From: Pollenia angustigena | Lineage: Eukaryota; Arthropoda; Insecta; Diptera; Polleniidae | Length of the DNA: 64,000 bases | Direction: 5' to 3' | NCBI GenBank assembly: GCA_930367215.1 | Contig: OV884056.1 | Location: 94,763,285 to 94,827,284 of the forward strand | Shown: positions 43,231 through 54,288 of the stretch, piece by piece | How positions within the stretch are numbered: position 1 is the first letter of the stretch | Layout: each line of letters begins with the position of its first letter | Translations under genes and position numbers: made by a program | The notes under the pieces: model-generated | What the model saw: only the letters and a program-made list of their open reading frames with translations | Told to the model about the DNA's origin: nothing | The model's database searches: none

Positions 43231-43722
43231 GACATTAATAATAAAAAAGTTTCACTCGGAATGACAAACTTAGTAATTTTTAGTAATTTAAATAAACTAA
43301 ACCGTTTTTGATTTACGAGAAAGTGTTATGCAACCTTCTCCATTTTCGATATATGTACATATGTATCTCGAAAACAAGAGCTCACCTTAAAAGCCGGTTA
43401 GCACCACTGGATTCAGCGTACACGAATTAGGTTAAAACGCCTGGTGGACGGCTTGTCTGTTTCAACACAGTGTAATTAAAGCTTCCATTTATTAGCTTAG
43501 CCAGCAAAGTTGCCTTCTACATTTGCCAATGGCTTTTTTAAGTTATTATTTTTATTAGTGCGAGGTGGTTTTCATGAGAGGGTGCCATCCTACAAAGAAA
43601 TAATAAGACAACTTTTGTATGAACTGATTGGATTATGTTTAAGTGTACAGAGCACTTTGGGTCCCATAGTACAGGTCCAGAGAGTAGATTGAACTTATGT
43701 GATAAGCAATTGTGTGGCAACA
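43231..43722. other. non-coding stretch
   Basis: No gene, repeat end or structure that I can support. Confidence 0.45.
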
Positions 43723-43725
43723 TAA

Positions 43726-44025
43726 AGGCCATGTCAGATAAAACTTTTACTTCGCGTTGCGTTAGAGATTCGCTTTGACATCTTAGATGAAATATACATA
43801 CTTATACGAAACATGTCGCATAAAATACTTTTATGTGGCAGAGCGAAGCGAAAAGTTAGGCAACTCTCATCTTTTTTCTCGCTTTGACAATCTGCTAGTA
43901 TAATTTTTTATTTATTTATTTTTAACACACAATGCGTGAGTGTTGTCAAAGTTTTTATTGTGCTTTACGCTTTTCTGTCCAATTAAGAAACGGCACGCAA
44001 AGCGAAGTTGTATCTGACACGGCCT
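43726..44025. mobile_element. PIF/Harbinger-like MITE
   Basis: Ends AGGCCATGTCAGATAAAACT and, inverted, AGGCCGTGTCAGATACAACT, flanked by TAA at 43723-43725 and 44026-44028. 300 bp, non-coding. The GCGAAG/CTTCGC phrases just inside continue the inverted symmetry. Confidence 0.85.
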
Positions 44026-44348
44026 TAAGGATCAGACAAATCTAGCTTACCTTTTACCAAATCCGCGTACACCAGTAGCTTTCTTAGGTCGGGTTTTTAA
44101 GATGTGGATTTTTTTATTATTTCATAAAAGATTAACATTTGACGTAAAACTAAGCAATTCCGTCAAAATGTTGTTTACAATCTTGGTAATGGTGTCACAA
44201 CTCTGTTTTCAGATTAACTAAACCTGTTTTAACTGAGATATCAAAGACCCAGCCTTAGCTGTTGATATGATGTGATTTCAAAAATCTAAACATCTGTCTT
44301 AAATGACACCTAAGTCGAGGATACCAGCCAAGGCAATTTGAATATAAG

Positions 44349-44494
44349 GTGAGGTCAACTCTACAACAATACAGCTTCTGTGGTCGGATTTTCAAAAATA
44401 TTGCTTGTAAAAAAAGGTTTGCTTAAAACTAGTTTGTATACAAACTTTGACAAGCCGACCACTGAATGAAAACATATGTTAACTTGACCCCACC
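44349..44494. mobile_element. small imperfect MITE
   Basis: Ends GGTGAGGTCAACTC and, inverted, GGTGGGGTCAAGTTAAC; the interior also folds (GTGGTCGG...CCGACCAC). 146 bp. No clear target duplication. Confidence 0.6.
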
Positions 44495-44699
44495 TTCTTG
44501 TCAATTCGCCTTGATACCAGCATTCATAGTGTGAAACCCAATGATTGGAGATCATATCGTTAGCTAAAATGCGAAAAGGCGTAACTAACAAAAAAATAAT
44601 TTTACAGGAGAAGCAAAAAACTTTATTAAATGAATTCCATGGAATTCTTTAAACAATTTTCAAAGGAAACCATTTCATTATACTTATGCATACTTATGC

Positions 44700-45345
44700 A
44701 TTCCTCTTACAACTATCTTTAATAAATCTATTGAACTCGGCCACTTACCGTCTGAATGGAAAAAATCATATATTACTCCGTTGTTTTAAAGCGGAAGTAA
44801 ACTGGAAATATCGAATTATAGAGGAATTGCAAAGCTGAATGCGATTCCCAAACTTTTAGAAAAGATATTGACTTATAGTTTATATCATCAAATCTCTTCC
44901 CTTTTATCACCTTGTCAACATGGTTTCAGGAAATCACGTTCCACTGTTACTAATATTTTACAATTACCAACTATTGTAAATGAAGGTTTTGTTAATAATA
45001 AACAAACCGACGTTATTTACATGGATTTTAGTAAAGCTTTTGATAAAGTAAACCACGATATTCTACTTTACAAGTTATCACGTATGGGATTTAGCAATAA
45101 GCAATACGCTGGCTTAAATCTTATCTTTATGATAGAACCCAACAAGTAAAATTTAAGAATGCTACCTCAAAATATATCAATGTTCTCTCTGGTGTGCTAC
45201 AAGGAAGTCATCTTGGTCCCGTTTTATTCACATTATTTATTAATGATCTGCCATCCGTTGTTCAGCACTTCAACATACGCATGTATGCTGATGATGTAAA
45301 AATTTTTAATTCGTTTAACAATATTATATTGCAGTTTTTAACAAG
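44700..45345 (+). pseudogene. Jockey-superfamily LINE reverse transcriptase fragment
   Basis: Plus-strand RT motifs in order across frame changes: IELGHLPSEWKKSYITPLF with an in-frame stop after it, YRGIAKLNAIPKLLEKIL, CQHGFRKSRSTVTNIL, the motif A block YMDFSKAFDKVNHDIL, then after a frame change LGPVLFTLFINDLPSV and the active site RMYADDVKIF. Endonuclease and both ends are missing. The clade is probably Jockey-like but I cannot fix it by eye. Confidence 0.88.
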
Positions 45346-46250
45346 TTAGAGTGATATATTCGACTGTGCCGAATCTTTGATACCCTCCACCGACAATTCG
45401 AATGTTTAAGGAGTAATATCTGTATGATGTTATTATTATCTTAAACTGTGACGATTTGTTATTAATTATGGTTTTAGGCAACTAAACTGTTTTCCGGTAG
45501 TAGGGTTTATATGGCGCCTAGGGTAAATTATGGACCGATCATCACGAAATTTCACAGCGTCATTTCTAGTCCTATAAAACTGTGACGAGCCAAAATTTGT
45601 TATGATTGCATTATTTTTTACGGTTTTAGGCGTACTAAACTGTTTTCCGGTAGTAGGGTTTATATGGGGCCTAAGGTAAATTATGGACCAATCGTCACGA
45701 AATTTCACAGAGTTATTTCTAGTCCTAAAAAACTGTGACGTACCAAATTTTGTTACGCTAGCGTTATTTTTTACGGTTTTAGGCGTACTAAACTGTTTTC
45801 CGGGAGCAGTTTTTATATGAGGCTTAGGGTAAATTATGGACGGATCTTCACGAAATTTACAAATAAAACAAATTTTTGCAAAATCTTATCTCATTCCGTG
45901 CCTTATTCCAGCATTTATGTTATTTTTTGTAACAAAATTATAAATTTTTTTAGGTGGTGGTTCCACATTTTGATTCATAGCTCTGGTCCTACTGAACCGA
46001 TTTTGCTGGATTTCAATCCCAAACTGCTTAGGATAACTACAAGGAATTTGGCACCAAGTTTGTTCATTTCTTATGAGTTGTTCGAAAGTGTGCGTGTTTT
46101 CAACAGGCGGACATGGCTTAATCGACTTAGAATTACTCAAGGACCCAGAATATATATACTTTATGGGGTCTGAGATGAAAAATAAAAAAGTTTCACACGG
46201 AATGACAAACTGTGAAATTTAATATACCCTCTTCACAACTAATTGTGGTG
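45346..46250 (+). repeat. dispersed fly repeat B, copy 2, with tandem expansion
   Basis: Same start (GTGATATATTCG...GCCGAATCTTTGATACCCTC) and later blocks as 42130-43230, ending near GTGGTGGAGGGTATAAAAAA. It begins immediately after the LINE RT fragment. Confidence 0.75.
45445..45850 (+). repeat. three tandem units of about 125-148 bp
   Basis: Each unit has AACTGTGACG, a TTTTTTACGGTTTTAGGC-like part, CTAAACTGTTTTCCGG, GTAAATTATGGAC and ATCACGAAATTTCAC-like sequence. Unit starts are near 45447, 45582 and 45728. Copy 1 of this repeat has no such expansion. Confidence 0.85.
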
Positions 46251-46254
46251 GAGG

Positions 46255-46545
46255 GTATAAAAAATAGGGGCCAATTTCTGCCTCTCAAACCGAAGTGAAA
46301 TTTAAAACATACATACAACCATATCTTTATGGACACATAAGCTATACAGTTTTTCAAAAATAGGACCACAAGGGGAGGTAGGGGGCAATTTCTGCATCTC
46401 ACTTTTAAACCGATTTTAATGACTTTTATAAACATAGATAAATCCATATTTATATGGACATATAAGCATGATGTGTTTTTTAATACTGTGGTGCTGTGTA
46501 TCATATGGTCGGGCTTGACCGACTATACTTTCTTACTTGTTATTA
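46255..46545 (+). repeat. dispersed fly repeat A, partial copy
   Basis: Shares CCATATTTATATGGACA, AAGCATGATGTGTTTTTTAA and TATCATATGGTCGGGCTTGA...CTTTCTTACTTGTT with 47140-47396. Confidence 0.8.
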
Positions 46546-46832
46546 TTGTATTTAAAAATACAAAAAACATTTTCTGTCATTTAATTTTGACATTTACACT
46601 AATTTGTTATGATATACACAGTGCAATTTAGCCTAAAATAGTGGTTTAGTACTTCGCACTTTAAAACAGTTTGTGAATTACATAGCTCATTGTGTATGAT
46701 GACTTAAGTAAATGTTGATTTTAGTATCAAAGTAATTTCGATTCATAATTACAATTTATTTTTTATTTTACTTTGATGGTAAATTAAATTTTGTTTGTTC
46801 ACACTAGTACTAAGTTTATAATTTTCTGCCAT

Positions 46833-47396
46833 TTTTATACCCACACAACAATAAGAGGGTATTGTGCATTTGTGCTGTGTGTAACGCCCTAAAATATTGG
46901 TCATAGACCAACCTTAAAGCATACCGATCGACTCAGAATCACTTTCTGAGTCGAACTAACGATGTCCGTCCTGCTTGCTGGCAGGCTGGCTGGCTGTCCA
47001 TGTAACCTTGTGCGCAAATTACAGGTCGCAATTTTGGAGATAATTTGATAAAATTTGGGACGTAGGTTCTTATTGGTAAAAGGGACCACGAGGGAAGATA
47101 GGGGAAATTTCTTCCTCTCAGAAACTATCAAACCGATTTTAATGAAATTTAAAACATAGGTAGATCCATATTTATATGGACACATAAGCTATACAGTTTT
47201 TCAAAAATAGGATCACAAGGGGAGGTAGGGGGCAATGTCTGCCTCTCACAAACTTTCAAACCAATTTTAATGAAGTTTATAAACATAGATAAATCCATAT
47301 TTATATGGACATATAAGCATGATGTGTTTTTTAATACTGTGGTGTAGGGTATCATATGGTCGGGCTTGGCCGACTACACTTTCTTGCTTGTTTTGT
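46833..47396 (+). repeat. dispersed fly repeat A, longest copy
   Basis: Begins TTTTTATACCCACACAACAA, passes ACCGATCGACTCAGAATCAC and the GGCTGGCTGTCCATGTAACC block. It then has two tandem units of about 135 bp (near 47080 and 47215, each with CCTCTCA and AAACC(A/G)ATTTTAATGAA), and ends GGTATCATATGGTCGGGCTT through CTTTCTTGCTTGTTTTG. I know this kind of repeat as common in fly genomes but cannot name its class with certainty. Confidence 0.75.
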
Positions 47397-48146
47397 ATTG
47401 AATTCATTCTTAACTTTTTTTTTTAAAAAAAAAACGTTAAGAAAAATTTAAATTTGATGAAATTAAAATAGAGTTCAGAAAAACACGTTTCGTTTAAATA
47501 TAATCACCAACAAAATTCTTTTAGAGAATCTAACTTTATTCACTACAAGTTTCTGGAAATTTATTGCTACAAGCTCCATCTCTGAAGCAGCACTTCCTAT
47601 TTCTGCGCTAACTTAATAAAAAAAAAGTATTTTGAAATTTGATTTTAAAAATCGTTTTTTATTGTAAAATCAAAATAATGTAGGGAATACTTATATTTAA
47701 GAACATTTCTATTGGAAATGCTATATGCATGTACATATAGTATATCTTCACCTAAAATGCAAAACAACGTATCATCAAAAATTTCGAAATCGACTTTTTT
47801 TTTATTGATTTTTGTTCGTTTTATTTAACTACATGTACAGAAAAAATGTTTGATCCCTGCTATCAAAATGGCGACTTTATTTAAGAAGTTCAAACGCCAA
47901 GTACACCTTGTTGTTATTGATTTTTTCAAGTTTTGTGCTTCTCGTGTAAACTTATAAAAAGTGTTACGTTTTTGCATTTTATGTGACGATATACATATAC
48001 TTTTTGGAAACAATAATAAAGTGGTAATTATTTATGTAATTCCAACTTATAAATTCACTTTTTTGACTTAAGAAAAAATTAGGTAAAAATAAGAATGATA
48101 TTTTTAAATACATACAAAGGTGTAGTACGTATCTTACGAATAAGCT
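47397..48146 (-). other. Bap170 3' untranslated region and flank
   Basis: Non-coding. On the minus strand AATAAA-type signals occur near 47876 and 47820, about 270-330 bp past the Bap170 stop, and are plausible cleavage signals. An AAATAAAT also overlaps the last codons of Bap170 (about 48152-48160). No other gene is visible. Confidence 0.5.
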
Positions 48147-49334
48147 TCAACCATTTATTTCATAGAGTATATTTGATATAGTGCCACTTGATTCAACATT
48201 ACTTAACGCTATATTTGCCAGATGTGATTCAAAACGACGTACACTACGCTTTGCTGTAGAAGTATACGTAACCAAATTACGCAAAATTAATGATGCCGTT
48301 AATCGTATACTCTTTGTTACAGGACCTTCATTCTCGTCCAAAAGTTCTTTTGAATTTGCGATATCGTGGCTTCGTTTGATGGCTTGTAAAGCTGAAGGAC
48401 CGATTACCGCTGTTTGCGAGCTTGACGATGAAGTGGTTGAAGGTGATGGAGAGGCATTATTGGCCCTTTGCGCTACTTCTGTGTTACGTACAATAGTTAC
48501 GGGTGGCAAAGCGGGTGTTAAGTTAAACATACCGGTAGCAATTCTACGCTGAACTGCATTTCTTAAACTATCAAGTGTTAAATGATGATCGATTAGATGA
48601 GTCATAAGAGAGAAACGTTTTCGAGGTAGGCCATCGCAAAGGCCAGGACCAACGCCCCATTGACAAAAGATTTCCGCACCTGGATCCAAATGATCCGGAG
48701 CATGGGAAGTACAAACATGATGTTGCAAATCACCCGATGACTTAAATTTTTTACGAGGACAGTTACGCCAATCACATATATACAACCACTGGGCATCAAT
48801 AGCTGAGATTTGCTGCGTTTGCTGTTGTTGCTGCTGGTGCGGTTGTGGCGATGGCAGGCCAGGGGATGCATTTGTGTGTTGGGGTTGCAACGCCATTTGA
48901 GCTGAATTTTGATTACTTTGCTGCTGTGATGGTGTGGTGATCGTGTTGCTAGTTGTTGTAGTTAGTGTTGAGGATATTGTAGAGTTTTGATTATTTTGTG
49001 CGGCAGATGTGGGTAGAGTTGCTGCTGTTTGTTGGGTTTTAATCGCTTCTTCTTTTTTAATTGGCTCTGTAGATGTTGAAGATTGATTTCCAGCTGCCGC
49101 AGTTGCATTGATATTTGTATTAACTGCTGTCAGTGGTGGTGGTCCCGTTGTATTGACAATTGGCGGCAATTTCACAGTTGGCAATGAAGGCTTTATTAAA
49201 GTTAAAGGTTTTTTAGTATTTCCTAGACCAGAAGCAAAGGGTGATGTTGGAATTAAAGGTACAGTTGTTTGTACTGCACTCTGAGACTGATTTATATTCT
49301 TTGTTTGAATTAAGGAGTGCGTTGGATCCGGCAG
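48147..49334 (-). CDS. Bap170: Bap170 (ARID2), last coding exon
   Basis: The acceptor ends TACTTTTAG at 49335 and the reading frame continues in phase 0 from the donor at 55125. The exon codes about 395 residues to a TGA at 48147-48149. A Thr/Ser/Asn/Gln-rich stretch comes first, then two C2H2-like fingers at about exon residues 183-245: CDWRNCPRKKF...HHVCTSH, and CQWGVGPGLCDG...HLIDHH with a long Cys-Cys loop. A C-terminal helix follows (LILRNLVTYTSTAKRSVRRF). This finger pair at the C-terminus is characteristic of ARID2 proteins. The joined exons give about 1,889 residues in the window, close to the size I recall for the fly protein once N-terminal residues are added. Confidence 0.93.
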   Translation of the reverse strand: MPDPTHSLIQTKNINQSQSAVQTTVPLIPTSPFASGLGNTKKPLTLIKPSLPTVKLPPIVNTTGPPPLTAVNTNINATAAAGNQSSTSTEPIKKEEAIKTQQTAATLPTSAAQNNQNSTISSTLTTTTSNTITTPSQQQSNQNSAQMALQPQHTNASPGLPSPQPHQQQQQQTQQISAIDAQWLYICDWRNCPRKKFKSSGDLQHHVCTSHAPDHLDPGAEIFCQWGVGPGLCDGLPRKRFSLMTHLIDHHLTLDSLRNAVQRRIATGMFNLTPALPPVTIVRNTEVAQRANNASPSPSTTSSSSSQTAVIGPSALQAIKRSHDIANSKELLDENEGPVTKSIRLTASLILRNLVTYTSTAKRSVRRFESHLANIALSNVESSGTISNILYEING

Positions 49335-49894
49335 CTAAAAGTATTGTAAATAATAATTTTAATACAAATATAATTAGTAATCTTCCTTACAATAATTGAA
49401 AAACAGTGATGAAATGATAATGTATTTAAAGTTAGGTATCTCAAACACTATCAGTATGTATATTGTTTTCATAGTCTACATATTGGCATATTAAAAAGTT
49501 TAAATTTCAATATACAGATGGTCTTACGGGCATGTTCTGGCAATCGCATATAAAATTAATAGCGCTAACATTTGCAAATCTGACTTGAAATCGCAAGAAG
49601 TTTGGCGACTTCAAATTTTAAAAGTGTGCTCAAGAGAACTAGAATATTTTTAAACAAACTATGGCAAATCGCAAGTAAAACGCACGAGTTTCAGAAAAAC
49701 ATAAAAAGTCCAATTATGAATAAAAATTGCCTGGGAGTTTTTTCCCTTCTCCCATTTTTGCTGTTAAATTCAATTGTTAAAATGGGAAAAGAGAAAAACT
49801 CCCGGAAAATTTGTATTTACAATTGGGCTAAAAATAAATCTGGCGTTTTGCGATTTAAAACCGTACGATTGTCTGATATTTATTATTACTTTAA

Positions 49895-50113
49895 GGCCCG
49901 TTTTCACAACTTACCGATAGCTAAAGGTAAGATTTTATCGGCCGTATAAAAAGTGTTCTATTATAACAATTTTACTTCAACCTACCAGGTAGGATTAACC
50001 TTAATATACTTTATCGCTCACTTTAGGTTAAAGTAAAGTTTTAATAATGGAACACTTTTTAATGGGCCATTTAAAGTCTACTTTTAGCTATCGGTAAGTA
50101 GTGAAAACGGGCC
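49895..50113. mobile_element. PIF/Harbinger-like MITE in Bap170 intron
   Basis: Ends GGCCCGTTTTCAC / GTGAAAACGGGCC continue inward through ACTTACCGATAGCTAAA, flanked by TAA (49892-49894, 50114-50116). 219 bp. Confidence 0.88.
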
Positions 50114-50213
50114 TAAATATAAATACAATTAAATAATATATGATTTTTTTCTATTTTGGATTTTTTAGCCAATAAACGTAGTCAATAGTATCTCTATACA
50201 CCATCATAACTTA

Positions 50214-50531
50214 AGGCTAGTTTACACTATTATACTTTGTATTAATACATGCCAAAAACTCAATTAATATGTTAAAGTGTGACAGTGTGAATGCAATGTG
50301 TAATGAAAATGAAATACGACTTCATCGTTTTTTGAAATTTTTTAAAACAATACGTTATTTTCATTTAATCAGTGTTGCATTTTTTTTAACAAAAGTATGT
50401 CTTTATGTGATGGTGTAAACAGAAACTGTAATGTTTTATTAGATTTTTTAACAGCCGTAAAACTCATACGATTTCTATCTCACAAAGTATTATGGAATAC
50501 GTAAGACTTGTGTGATAGTGTAAACTATCCC
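50214..50531. mobile_element. PIF/Harbinger-like MITE in Bap170 intron
   Basis: Ends AGGCTAGTTTACACTATTA and, inverted, GGGATAGTTTACACTATCA, flanked by TTA (50211-50213, 50532-50534). 318 bp. Confidence 0.82.
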
Positions 50532-50534
50532 TTA

Positions 50535-51734
50535 GCTTCAAGCAGCAATGCCAACTTGGTGCTTTTTGATGCCTCAAAACGCCAAATTTTGAGCTTTGTG
50601 CCAAAATAAGAAGAAGCACTAATTTGTTGCTAATTAAAATTTTCATTGGTGGATGCCTTTAGTGCTTTTAAGAAATTTGTAAGTTTTTTAACCTTTTTCA
50701 ATTAAAAACTTGCTTAAGTAATTTTTTAGTGTAAATCATACTTTTTGTTAATCATTTGGCAGAATATGCAACTATGCATTTAGTGACAGCAAAGCTTCTT
50801 ATTTTTCGTAACGTCGTTCTAAATGTGTTAAAATAATTAGTAATATGCTGGGTCTACATTTTTATCGAATATTTTTATACAGAATACACGTTTTAACTTA
50901 ATTTTGGATGAAGAAACCGATTTATCGGTTAGAACATACAAACTTATCAATGGGGACACAGGTATCAAATACCAAATAGCTATCGATTGAAAACGCTGTT
51001 AAAAGTAAACTAAAAGTGTGGCTAGAACTGACAATCAATTTGAATACCATTGGCGAAAAATGGTATGTTTCTTTAAAACTTTAATTAATGTATGTATATT
51101 CAACACATTTAAGTTAAGTTGAGACAAGTGCAAAAATTTTAAATCTGGAGTATAATTTGAAGACAGTTTTGGATAATAAAACAGCAGTTTTTTTTCTCTG
51201 TACCTTTCTACAGTTTTACTTTTGTTTTTACATACAATTATCTTAGTGCCTTTGTAAGCTTTTGTAAATCTTAAAATGACTCTTTTGAGTGCTTACTGCT
51301 CATTTTGATGTGCTTTTTGAAGCAAAAAAATTGACATCACTGGCTTCAAGGCTTAAGTAATAAAGCGACATCTCTATTCCCATTTACATTGACCGGGAAA
51401 AAAGAAAAATCTTCTGAAAGAAAAAAGAGCGCATGATATTTTGCACTCGAATTACGCCAGTCGGATAAACTGAGTGTGAGAGTCAAGTTTCTAAATGAAA
51501 TTAAAATTTGGTCCACAATTTTTGGGGTCTTATTTCATATGAAATAAATCCCAAATATTAAAAATGAAATAAGCCCCCAACGGAATAAAATAACGCCCCA
51601 AACATAAATGAAATAACTCTCCAATTTTTAGGGACTTATTACATATGAAATAAGACAACAGTTTCTAAAATAAATAAGACCCGAATATAATACATTTAAT
51701 TGCAGTTTCGGCCGATCGCAAGGATTTTCTCCCC
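50535..51734. other. intronic non-coding sequence
   Basis: No gene. Contains, at 51530-51547 and about 51637-51653, copies of a palindrome TTATTTCATATGAAATAA (the second with one change), also present at 54838-54855. Confidence 0.5.
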
Positions 51735-51970
51735 TATAGTATAACAAACATCGGCTTCGCTCAATAAAGCTTCTATTCGTAGCCGGTCTTCGGTCGGTCA
51801 CAAATCCGAATTTAGCAACTTTAGAATGCGAACAGAGTGGCCGCTTGTTGCCGAGCCGAGACGAGCCGACTGACGCTTATTGCAATAAGCGTCAGTCGGC
51901 TCGGCTCGGCAACAAGCGGCCACTCTGTTCGCACTCTTTATTAGCGAAGCCGGTGTTTTTTATACCATAG
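51735..51970. repeat. GC-rich fold-back element with a 105-bp palindrome core
   Basis: The outer ends are inverted (ATAGTATAACAAACATCGGC and, inverted, ATGGTATAAAAAACACCGGC). The core 51828-51932 is a near-perfect palindrome starting GCGAACAGAGTGGCCGCTTG and centred on TTGCAA at about 51880-51885; the left arm has about 5 extra bases. GC content is far above the surroundings. Confidence 0.88.
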
Positions 51971-52089
51971 AGGAGGAATTTCTTTAGTTAGAAATTTGGG
52001 ATGTTAAAATTCAGGTTTTTAGAAATGAGGTTTATAAAATTCTGGATTTAGGTTTTCCGATTTATGAAATTTGTAATTTAAAAAATACT

Positions 52090-52727
52090 GATTTTGATAT
52101 TCGACATGGATTGATGAAATTTGGTACATAGGTTCTAATTGCCACAAGGATCGGTTAATAATTTCACATAGCCCTATACAAGCTTCCTTTCGGAATAGGG
52201 TCTTTTTGGCCTTTAACCATATTATTATGTTGGTATTTTAATTAAATTTGGTCCAAACTTTTTTTATTAAAATCAAAACCATTTCACCAAATTTTATCGG
52301 AATCGATCCATATTTGACCATAGCTCCTATACAAATACTACTCCCGAAAATAGCTAGCAATGCCATTACGTCCTTTTAAACGTTGGTATTTACACAAAAA
52401 TTTTCGAATATGACTTTTAAGATAGCTACTATATCATGATTCATGACAATATGTATGTTGTGCTGGTGGGTCCAAAGTTAACCATAGATCCCCCTTTCTA
52501 AAATCAATTGAAGGCACACAAAGTTCATATATGTAGATGAAAATATCTAAATAATATGCGTCACAACCACTCTTATATGGGTTTTAAGCTCAATTGCATA
52601 ATTTTGATATGGCGGCTGCATGATTGCACATGGGTCCCAAATATGGTGGTACTCTTGCAAAAATTTTTTTCTTTTAAACTGCGTATAGGGTATCATATGG
52701 TCGGGCTTGACCAACTATACTTTCTTG
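52090..52727 (+). repeat. dispersed fly repeat A, diverged copy
   Basis: Contains TTTGGTACATAGGTTCTAAT and ends GGTATCATATGGTCGGGCTT...CTTTCTTG, as at 46480-46540 and 47340-47396. It stops at the target duplication of the hAT element. Confidence 0.7.
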
Positions 52728-53029
52728 TTATGTATTAGTGCTGGGATACTATCGATATTTTCTACTATTGATATTTATTAATAGCTGTATTTTAAATAAT
52801 AATAATAGTACGTTTCCACTTTCATGTTTTGGGCCACAAAACTAGTTTTGCAGCAAAACAAGTGTTTTGCTACTTGTTTTCTATACATTTTTCATGTTCG
52901 AAAACTCAAACAAAAACTAGTTTTGCTCCAAAACATATCGAAAATCATGAATACAACTCTGGGTTATCCATTATTGGTGATTGACAATTTCGAAAAAAGT
53001 GACATATTTACCAAAATATCAAGACTTAG

Positions 53030-53172
53030 TGCCGGTTCACACACCTCAAGTTTGACTCGTCAAGTCTTGAGCTTTTAGGAGAGAAGGGAAAAGAGGATGC
53101 CATATCTTTTCCCCTCTCTCCTAAAAACTCAAGACTTGACGAGTTCAACTTGACGTGTGTGAACCAGCTCTT
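53030..53172. mobile_element. palindromic MITE
   Basis: Nearly the whole 143 bp is one fold-back: GTGCCGGTTCACACACCTCA, GTTTGACTCGTCAAGTCTTG and TTTTAGGAGAGAAGGG on the left, inverse on the right. A short loop of about 15 nt remains. A second, partial copy lies at 37922-38030. Confidence 0.9.
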
Positions 53173-53298
53173 ATTAACTAGGTTTATGCAACTTTCCAGC
53201 TGATTTATTTGTTTGCAGCGTAAAAATAAAAAAATAATATAATAAAAAGGTAGTAAATTATGTGATTTTATATACGTAAATATATGTATATCTGTGTA

Positions 53299-54066
53299 AT
53301 TGTAGTGGGGAATGTAAGATGAGATAAATCAACTTTTTTATTGTTGATGTGTTTTGTTAAAGCTTTGATATTGTTACAAGTAAAACTGTTGCTATAAGTC
53401 TTATACGTTTAACAGTTTTATTTGGTTTAATATCTTTAGTTTTTCTAAAATCTTTATGGATGAAGTTTCCTGATGATCTGGCCTAAGCAACCAGTGAAAT
53501 GCATAGGAAAAGCTTATCCCATCAACAATAAATTTCAAGTGTTTTTATCAAGAATAAAAACTGGGAATTAAGCACGAATAACAAAATCTTTTGAAATTAA
53601 AATTTTGTATTCCCAAAAATTGAAATTACTTTTTGATAATAAACAGGCAAGTGCACGGCCTAAAAAAACACTTAATTGACAACATCTTTTGTAAGTTGTT
53701 GTTTGTTTTTTATTTTGTTTTTCTTAACCTACTTACAACTACAATTAATGTTGAGAGAATTTCAACTAATTGTAGTGGGGAATGTAAGATGAGGTAAACC
53801 CACTTTTTTATTGTTGATGTGTTTTGTTAAAGCTTTGATATTGTTACAAGTCAAACTGTTGCTATAAGTCTTATTCGTTTAACAGTTTTATTTGGTTTAA
53901 TATCTTTAGTTTTTCTAAAATCTTTATGGATGAAGTTTCCTGATGATCTGGCCTAAGCAACCAGTGAAATGCATAGGAATAGCTTATCCCATCAACAATA
54001 AATTTCAAGTGTTTTTATCAAGAATAAAAACTGGGAATTAAGCACGAATAACAAAATCTTTTGAAA
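53299..54066. mobile_element. TRIM-like element: two 298-bp direct terminal repeats
   Basis: 53299-53596 and 53769-54066 are direct repeats differing at about half a dozen bases, starting ATTGTAGTGGGGAATGTAAG and ending AACAAAATCTTTTGAAA, around a 172-bp centre with no ORF. The 15-bp sequence ATGTATATCTGTGTA flanks both outer ends (53284-53298, 54067-54081). The layout is that of a miniature terminal-repeat retrotransposon, but a 15-bp flank is too long for a normal LTR integrase, which makes 4-6 bp. A diverged single repeat lies at 40372-40625. Confidence 0.8.
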
Positions 54067-54288
54067 ATGTATATCTGTGTATTAAAAAACAAACAAGAAA
54101 AGTTCATGTTAAAGAAAAATATTTTTTTTTTCAACACATATTTTTTTTGGCTTTCATATTTATTTACAACATAAATGTCAAATTGATTTCGAAAATTCGA
54201 AAACCAAAACCAGTTTTACATAATGGAAACACTTTGACACGTTTTGCTCAAAACAAGTTGTTTTGCTCATAGTGGAAACATAGTATAA

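Larger units (their letters stand above)
52806..54284. mobile_element. inner element with GTTTCCACT ends
   Basis: Left AGTACGTTTCCACTTTCATG and right, inverted, ACTATGTTTCCACTATGAGC, each followed inward by CAAAAC/GTTTTG-rich repeats. It encloses the palindromic MITE and the TRIM-like element. The boundary and target duplication are uncertain. Confidence 0.55.

Noticed and set aside
42988..43311. Plus-strand frame with protein-like phrase after a TTTTTTAGG acceptor
   Set aside because: The same sequence occurs at 45817-46173 inside dispersed repeat B; it is repeat-derived and not an exon.
45466..45708. Minus-strand frame with an internal peptide duplication
   Set aside because: The duplication simply reflects the tandem DNA units; no domain.
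46901..47355. Minus-strand frames of 68-94 codons
   Set aside because: They fall in the tandem units of dispersed repeat A and recur with it.
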